Origin: JAWLHU01 sp041690255
Lineage (GTDB): Bacteria; Bacillota; Sulfobacillia; Symbiobacteriales; Symbiobacteriaceae
DNA length: 64,000 bases
Assembly (NCBI GenBank): GCA_041690255.1
Contig: JAWLHU010000002.1
Span: forward strand, 1-64,000
Direction of reading: 5' to 3'
Under the pieces are notes generated by a model. It saw nothing but the letters and a program-made list of their open reading frames with translations. It was not told the origin of the DNA and searched no databases. The number at the start of each line of letters is the position of its first letter. Positions within the stretch are counted from its first letter, which is position 1. Of the stretch, positions 60,438 through 64,000 are shown piece by piece. The position numbers and the translations under genes were made by a program.

Positions 60438-61646
60438 ATGAGAGTGATCGTTTACACGGGAAAAGGCGGCGTGGGTAAGACCAGCGTAGCAGCAGCTACG
60501 GCGGTTCGCCTGGCCAGTCAAGGCTACCGGACCCTGATCATGTCGACCGATGCGGCCCACTCCCTCGGCGATTCGCTGGATCTCCCCCTGGGCCCCGATC
60601 CGGTCCAGGTGGCAGAGAACCTGTGGGGTCAGGAGATCGACTCCCTGCGTGAGGCAGAGCGGAGCTGGGGCTCAATCCAGGCCTGGTTCGCCAACCTGAT
60701 GACCTGGGCCAAGTTTGAGTCGATCTCGACCGAGGAGCTGCTGGTCTTCCCGGGCATGGAGGAGCTCTTTGCCCTGCTCCAGATCCGCCGACACTTCCTG
60801 AGCGGCCAGTACGACTACCTGGTGGTCGACTGTGCCCCGACGGGTGAGACCCTCCGTATGCTCACCTTCCCCACCGCCTTCCGCTGGTGGATCGAGAAGC
60901 TCTTCCCCATGAAGAAGAAGATCGTCAAGGTGGCCCGCCCGGTAGCCAGGGTGGCTATGAAGGGGCTGGAGCTGCCATCGGACCAGGTCATGGATGACAT
61001 GGAGACCCTCTTCGTTCAACTGGCGGAGATGCACCAGATCCTTCTGGACCATGAGACGACCTCCATGCGGCTGGTGGTCAACCCCGAGAAGATGGTGATC
61101 GCCGAGGCCCGGCGCTCCTTCACCTACCTGAACCTCTTCGGCTATAACACCGATGCGATCGTGGTCAACCGGGTCCTGCCCCCCGAGGCAGACGAGAGCT
61201 ACTTCGCCCGGTGGCGGGAGGTGCAGGCCAGGCACAACGAGGAGATCGACGCCTCGTTCAACCCCCTGCCGATCTTCCGGATCCCGCTCATGGAGACGGA
61301 GGTGGTGGGCCTGCCCATGCTGGAACGGGTGGCGGGCATTGCCTTCGGCGATCAGGACCCCGGCCAGATCCTCCACACGGGCAAGGTGGAGGAGCTTCGG
61401 GCCGAGGGCGAGGGCTATCTGCTCGACCTGGCGATCCCCTTTGTACCGAAGGAGCAGATCAACCTGACCCAGCGGGGCGATGAGCTGACCATCTCGGTCG
61501 GCTGGTACAAGCGGAAGGTCGCTCTGCCCCGCATGCTGGCCGGGCGGCCGATCCTGGGCGCCAAGTTCGCCGGCGACCATCTGGTGATCCGCTTCGGCGA
61601 GCGCACGACCGACGAGCAGACCGAGATGGTAAAGGAGGAGGCGTAG
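60438..61646 (+). CDS. ArsA-family ATPase
   Basis: A 402-aa ATPase of the ArsA/GET3 family: P-loop KGGVGKTS (residues about 9-16), the switch region VVDCAPTGETLRML, and the signature MSTDAAHSLGD. The C-terminus (residues about 310-402) is an alpha-crystallin/HSP20-like beta domain, as in bacterial ArsA relatives. It lacks the full duplication of the classical arsenite pump subunit. It may handle metalloids or tail-anchored proteins; no ArsB gene is adjacent. ATG 60438 follows GTGAGGTG. It shares an operator with the upstream MarR gene, and a small protein is encoded 3 bases downstream. Confidence 0.87.
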   Translation: MRVIVYTGKGGVGKTSVAAATAVRLASQGYRTLIMSTDAAHSLGDSLDLPLGPDPVQVAENLWGQEIDSLREAERSWGSIQAWFANLMTWAKFESISTEELLVFPGMEELFALLQIRRHFLSGQYDYLVVDCAPTGETLRMLTFPTAFRWWIEKLFPMKKKIVKVARPVARVAMKGLELPSDQVMDDMETLFVQLAEMHQILLDHETTSMRLVVNPEKMVIAEARRSFTYLNLFGYNTDAIVVNRVLPPEADESYFARWREVQARHNEEIDASFNPLPIFRIPLMETEVVGLPMLERVAGIAFGDQDPGQILHTGKVEELRAEGEGYLLDLAIPFVPKEQINLTQRGDELTISVGWYKRKVALPRMLAGRPILGAKFAGDHLVIRFGERTTDEQTEMVKEEA

Positions 61647-61649
61647 CAG

Positions 61650-61874
61650 ATGAACCGTGAGCGACTGCATGGCATGATCGACCTGCTGCTGGATGCGCGG
61701 GAGGCGATCCTCCCCCACGCCCCGAAGGAGGCGTTGACCCACTTCCGCACCGCCAAGAAGGAGTCGCTCCTCGGCATGAAGGTGCTTGTGGAGCACGCCC
61801 TGGCGAAGGTGGAGGAGGAGGAGCAGAGGGCGCAGGCCGAGGCCGAGGGGCCGAAGGCGATCCCGGTTGAGTAG
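61650..61874 (+). CDS. Small helical protein linked to ArsA-family gene
   Basis: A 74-aa, highly charged protein of two likely helices; the middle half reads EALTHFRTAKKESLLGMKVLVEHALAK and the tail is Glu-rich. No family is recognised. The ATG is 3 bases after the ATPase stop, with AAGGAGGAGGCGTAGCAG as SD, so they are co-translated. A strong terminator follows. Confidence 0.75.
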   Translation: MNRERLHGMIDLLLDAREAILPHAPKEALTHFRTAKKESLLGMKVLVEHALAKVEEEEQRAQAEAEGPKAIPVE

Positions 61875-61878
61875 GTGA

Positions 61879-61911
61879 GATGGAGCGGGCCGGTCCACGG
61901 TCCGCTCCATC
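61879..61911 (+). terminator. Terminator after ArsA unit
   Basis: Perfect 10-bp stem GATGGAGCGG (61879-61888) / CCGCTCCATC (61902-61911) followed by TTTTTT. Confidence 0.9.
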
Positions 61912-61938
61912 TTTTTTGCGCGGACCTTACAGATCGGG

Positions 61939-61986
61939 GTGACAGGCGGCACCGCTCTGGTATACACTGATATTCAAACGAACATC
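61939..61986 (+). promoter_or_regulatory. Promoter and ArsR-type operator of the cadmium operon
   Basis: -35 GTGACA (61939-61944), a 16-base spacer, -10 TATACA (61961-61966). Across the start point lies GATATTC-AAAC-GAACATC (61969-61986), an imperfect palindrome of the ArsR/SmtB type (one mismatch). This fits metal-controlled repression of the ArsR/CadA unit. Confidence 0.65.
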
Positions 61987-62010
61987 ATAATGAAAAGGAG
62001 GCCGGAAGCC

Positions 62011-62379
62011 TTGCCCACGACCAAGCCCGAGCACGACACCTGCGAGATCTTCAGCTATGACGCCGCCAAGGTCGAACGGCTGAGGCAAGAGGTGACCGGC
62101 ACCGAGGGGCTCGCCCTGCTCTTCAAGGCCCTGGCCGATGAGACCCGGGTGAAGATCGCCCTGGCGCTGACCAAGGAAGAACTCTGTGTCTGCGACGTCG
62201 CCCACCTGACCGGGACCAGCGTCGCAACGGCGTCGCATCATCTGCGGATGCTCCGGAACATGGGGCTCGCCAAGCATCGGAAGGAAGGAAAGCTCGCCTT
62301 TTACTCAGTCGACGATCATCACGTGGCCACGCTGCTCACCACGGCGCTGGAGCACTTCCGGGAGGTGGGGCGGCGATGA
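62011..62379 (+). CDS. ArsR/CadC-type metal-responsive repressor
   Basis: A 122-aa ArsR repressor with N-terminal EHDTCEIF, which carries a Cys as in CadC, and the winged helix DETRVKIALALTKEELCVCDVAHLTGTSVATASHHLRML, where ELCVCD is the family metal-site motif. It most probably senses Cd2+, Pb2+ or Zn2+ and releases the adjacent operator. The start TTG 62011 is chosen because AAAAGGAGG lies 9 bases upstream; ATG 61990 would overlap the SD. Its stop overlaps the next start (ATGA), coupling it to the metal ATPase. Confidence 0.88.
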   Translation: MPTTKPEHDTCEIFSYDAAKVERLRQEVTGTEGLALLFKALADETRVKIALALTKEELCVCDVAHLTGTSVATASHHLRMLRNMGLAKHRKEGKLAFYSVDDHHVATLLTTALEHFREVGRR

Positions 62380-64000
62380 GCGCAACCGCAGTGGCCGGCA
62401 AGCAGGTCCTCCGGCTGACGGGCCTCACCTGAGCGGACTGCGCCGCCAAGTTCGAGCAGGACGTGGCGCGCATCCCTGGGGTCACCAGGGCTGAACTCAA
62501 CTTTGGCGCCGCCAAGCTGACGGTCGAGGGCGATGTCCCCCGTGAGGCGATCGCCGCCGCCGGCAAGGCGCACAATATCCAGGTCCGTGCCGAGCGGGAG
62601 GCTCCGCCGCCCCCCCAGCCGTTCTGGCTGGCCAACGCCGCTGTGGTGCCCACCGGCCTGGCCCTTCTCTTTACGATTGCGGCTGAAGTCGCAGAGTGGA
62701 TCGCCTCCGAAGCAGTCTCGATCCCGCTCTTCGCGCTGGCGATCCTGGTGGGCGGCTCCTCGACCTTCAAGAAGGGGCTCCGCAACCTGGCCCGCTTCCA
62801 GTTCGACATGAACGTGCTCATGACCATCGCCGTGACCGGTGCGGCGCTGATCGGTGAGTGGGGCGAGGGCGCCGTGGTCGCCGTCCTCTTCGGGGTGAGC
62901 GAGGTGCTGGAGTCCTACACCATGGACCGGGCCCGCCAGTCGCTCCGCACCCTCATGGAGATCGCACCCAAGAGCGCCCGGGTGATCCGCATGGGCCGGG
63001 AGGAAGAGGTCCCGGTCGAGGAAATCCGCATCGGGGAGACGCTGGTTGTCCGCCCCGGCGAGAAGTTGGCCATGGATGGGGTCGTGATCACCGGGCGCTC
63101 CGCCATCAACCAGGCGAATATCACCGGTGAGTCGCTCCCGGTGGAGAAGGGGCCGAACGATGAGGTCTTCGCCGGGACCATCAACGGGCATGGCGGTCTG
63201 GAGATCCGGGTCACCCGGCTGGTGGAGGATACCACGCTGGCGAAGCTGATCCATCTGGTCGAGGAGGCGCAGGCCCAGCGGGCCCCCACGCAGACATTCG
63301 TGGAGCGGTTTGCCGCCTGGTACACCCCGCTGATCATGCTGCTGGCGGCCCTCGTGATCCTCGTGCCACCGCTGCTCTTCGGCGCGGACTGGTCCCACTG
63401 GATCTACGAGGGGCTGGCCCTCCTGGTGGTAGGTTGCCCCTGTGCTCTGGTCGTGTCGACGCCGGTCTCGATCGTCTCGGCGATCGCCAACGCCGCCCGA
63501 AACGGTGTGCTGATCAAGGGTGGGGCGCACCTGGAACGGGCCGGCTCGGTGCGGGTCGTCGCCTTCGACAAGACCGGTACCCTGACTCGCGGACAGCCCG
63601 AGGTGACCGGGGTGGAGCCGCTGCATCCCCACCTGACGGCAGGCGAGGTGCTCCGGCTGACGGCCGCCGTGGAGATGCGGTCTGAGCATCCACTGGCACG
63701 GGCGATCATCCGGGCGGTGCCTGGCGGTGAGGTGCTGCCCAAGGCGGAGGGCTTCGAGGCGATCGTGGGCCGTGGCGCGCGGGCGACGATCGATGGCCGG
63801 GTCTACCTGGTGGGCAGCCCGGCGCTCTTCGCCCAGGATCTCGGGCTGGATCTGGCGCCCGCCGAGGACCTGGTCGCCCAATGGCAGTCGCTGGGGCGGA
63901 CGGTCATGCTGCTGGGGACCGAGAAGGAGTTGCTGGGCGCCGTCGCCGTGGCTGACACGCCCCGAGAGACGACCGCCCAGGCCCTGGCCCAGCTGAAGCA
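62376..64000 (+). CDS. cadA: CadA-type heavy-metal P-type ATPase, probable selenoprotein (partial)
   Basis: A P1B-ATPase running past the window end. The N-terminus holds one heavy-metal-associated domain whose conserved GMTCxxC motif reads GLT-TGA-AD-C: the first Cys codon is TGA (62430-62432, codon 19). The frame is open for the next 1568 bases and keeps CPCALVVSTP, DKTGTLTRG and ITGESLPVEK, as in CadA/ZntA. Directly after the TGA a hairpin (62435-62475) has an upper stem GTTC/GGAC with loop GAGCA, placed 17 bases after the codon, as bacterial SECIS elements are. I read the codon as selenocysteine. A nonsense mutation would normally be followed by further decay, which is not seen. The ATG overlaps the ArsR stop. 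Confidence 0.85.
62435..62475 (+). promoter_or_regulatory. Candidate SECIS element
   Basis: GGA-c-TGCGC-c-GCCA-a-GTTC (62435-62453), loop GAGCA (62454-62458), GGAC-g-TGGC-GCGCA-TCC (62459-62475). The hairpin starts 2 bases after the in-frame TGA. The apical stem GTTC/GGAC begins 17 bases after it, and its loop has G at the first position, matching known features of bacterial SECIS hairpins. Pairing was traced by eye. Confidence 0.7.

Noticed and set aside
62376..62432. TGA in CadA as a simple nonsense mutation
   Set aside because: The TGA sits exactly at the first Cys of a conserved metal motif, the frame remains intact for 1568 bases, and a SECIS-like hairpin is correctly spaced, so recoding is the better reading.

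Overview
The window is high-GC DNA from a low-complexity-envelope, endospore-former-type Firmicute. The evidence is two T-box leaders, a CotJC-like manganese catalase remnant, SqhC-like proteins, CsoR- and CadC-type metal regulation and SD-rich starts. The GC content, the gene content and a probable selenocysteine codon all fit Symbiobacterium or a close relative, but this assignment is an inference from the sequence alone.

Layout. 1-3.05 kb is a gene-poor, lower-GC accessory stretch with one notable gene (tandem MazG-like/Cys-cluster repeats fused to GGDEF). It abuts a 5'-truncated manganese catalase, so it looks like an island edge. 3.8-6 kb holds a membrane metallophosphoesterase and an HPRT fused to a nuclease-like domain. 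6.4-16.4 kb is a sugar regulon: a DeoR repressor divergent from an operon of class II aldolase, SIS isomerase, ROK kinase, PfkB kinase, MglBAC galactose/glucose importer and GH1 glycosidase. 17.2-17.4 kb carries twenty 10-bp tandem repeats in front of a cupin gene. 18-19.4 kb is a MarR/SDR pair sharing an operator. 19.5-30 kb is the most novel region: a peptide (RiPP-type) cluster with a CPBP protease, a radical SAM/SPASM maturase, a 49-aa Cys-containing precursor, two terpene-cyclase-like enzymes (one fused to an isoprenoid-synthase-like domain), an M50 peptidase with a PqqD-like N-terminus, an ABC exporter and an unknown 501-aa protein, followed by a membrane-anchored LuxR regulator.

31.5-42.5 kb is mostly housekeeping: a lysS that appears to be a pseudogene fused to its T-box, DUF402, a thioredoxin-reductase-like protein, T-box-controlled metG, polysaccharide deacetylase, a membrane EEP phosphatase, heme A synthase and a chemoreceptor. 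42.7-57.4 kb has a copper ATPase with a C-terminal cupredoxin-like domain behind a CsoR-type operator, a C39-like peptidase with an unknown partner, an ArsR/degenerate-ABC/DUF4173 operon, a CobW metallochaperone, a large secreted nuclease, an L,D-transpeptidase and a Nat-type ABC exporter. 57.5-64 kb has LysR/split chromate transporter, MarR/ArsA-type ATPase sharing a three-site operator, and a CadC-type repressor overlapping a CadA-type ATPase. The first Cys codon of the CadA metal-binding motif is TGA, followed by a SECIS-like hairpin, so it is probably a selenoprotein. The CadA gene runs off the window end.

The strongest leads are the 20-30 kb peptide/terpene-cyclase cluster and the selenocysteine-type CadA. 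Secondary leads are the lysS/T-box deletion, the MazG-GGDEF fusion, the HPRT-nuclease fusion and the 10-bp repeat array.
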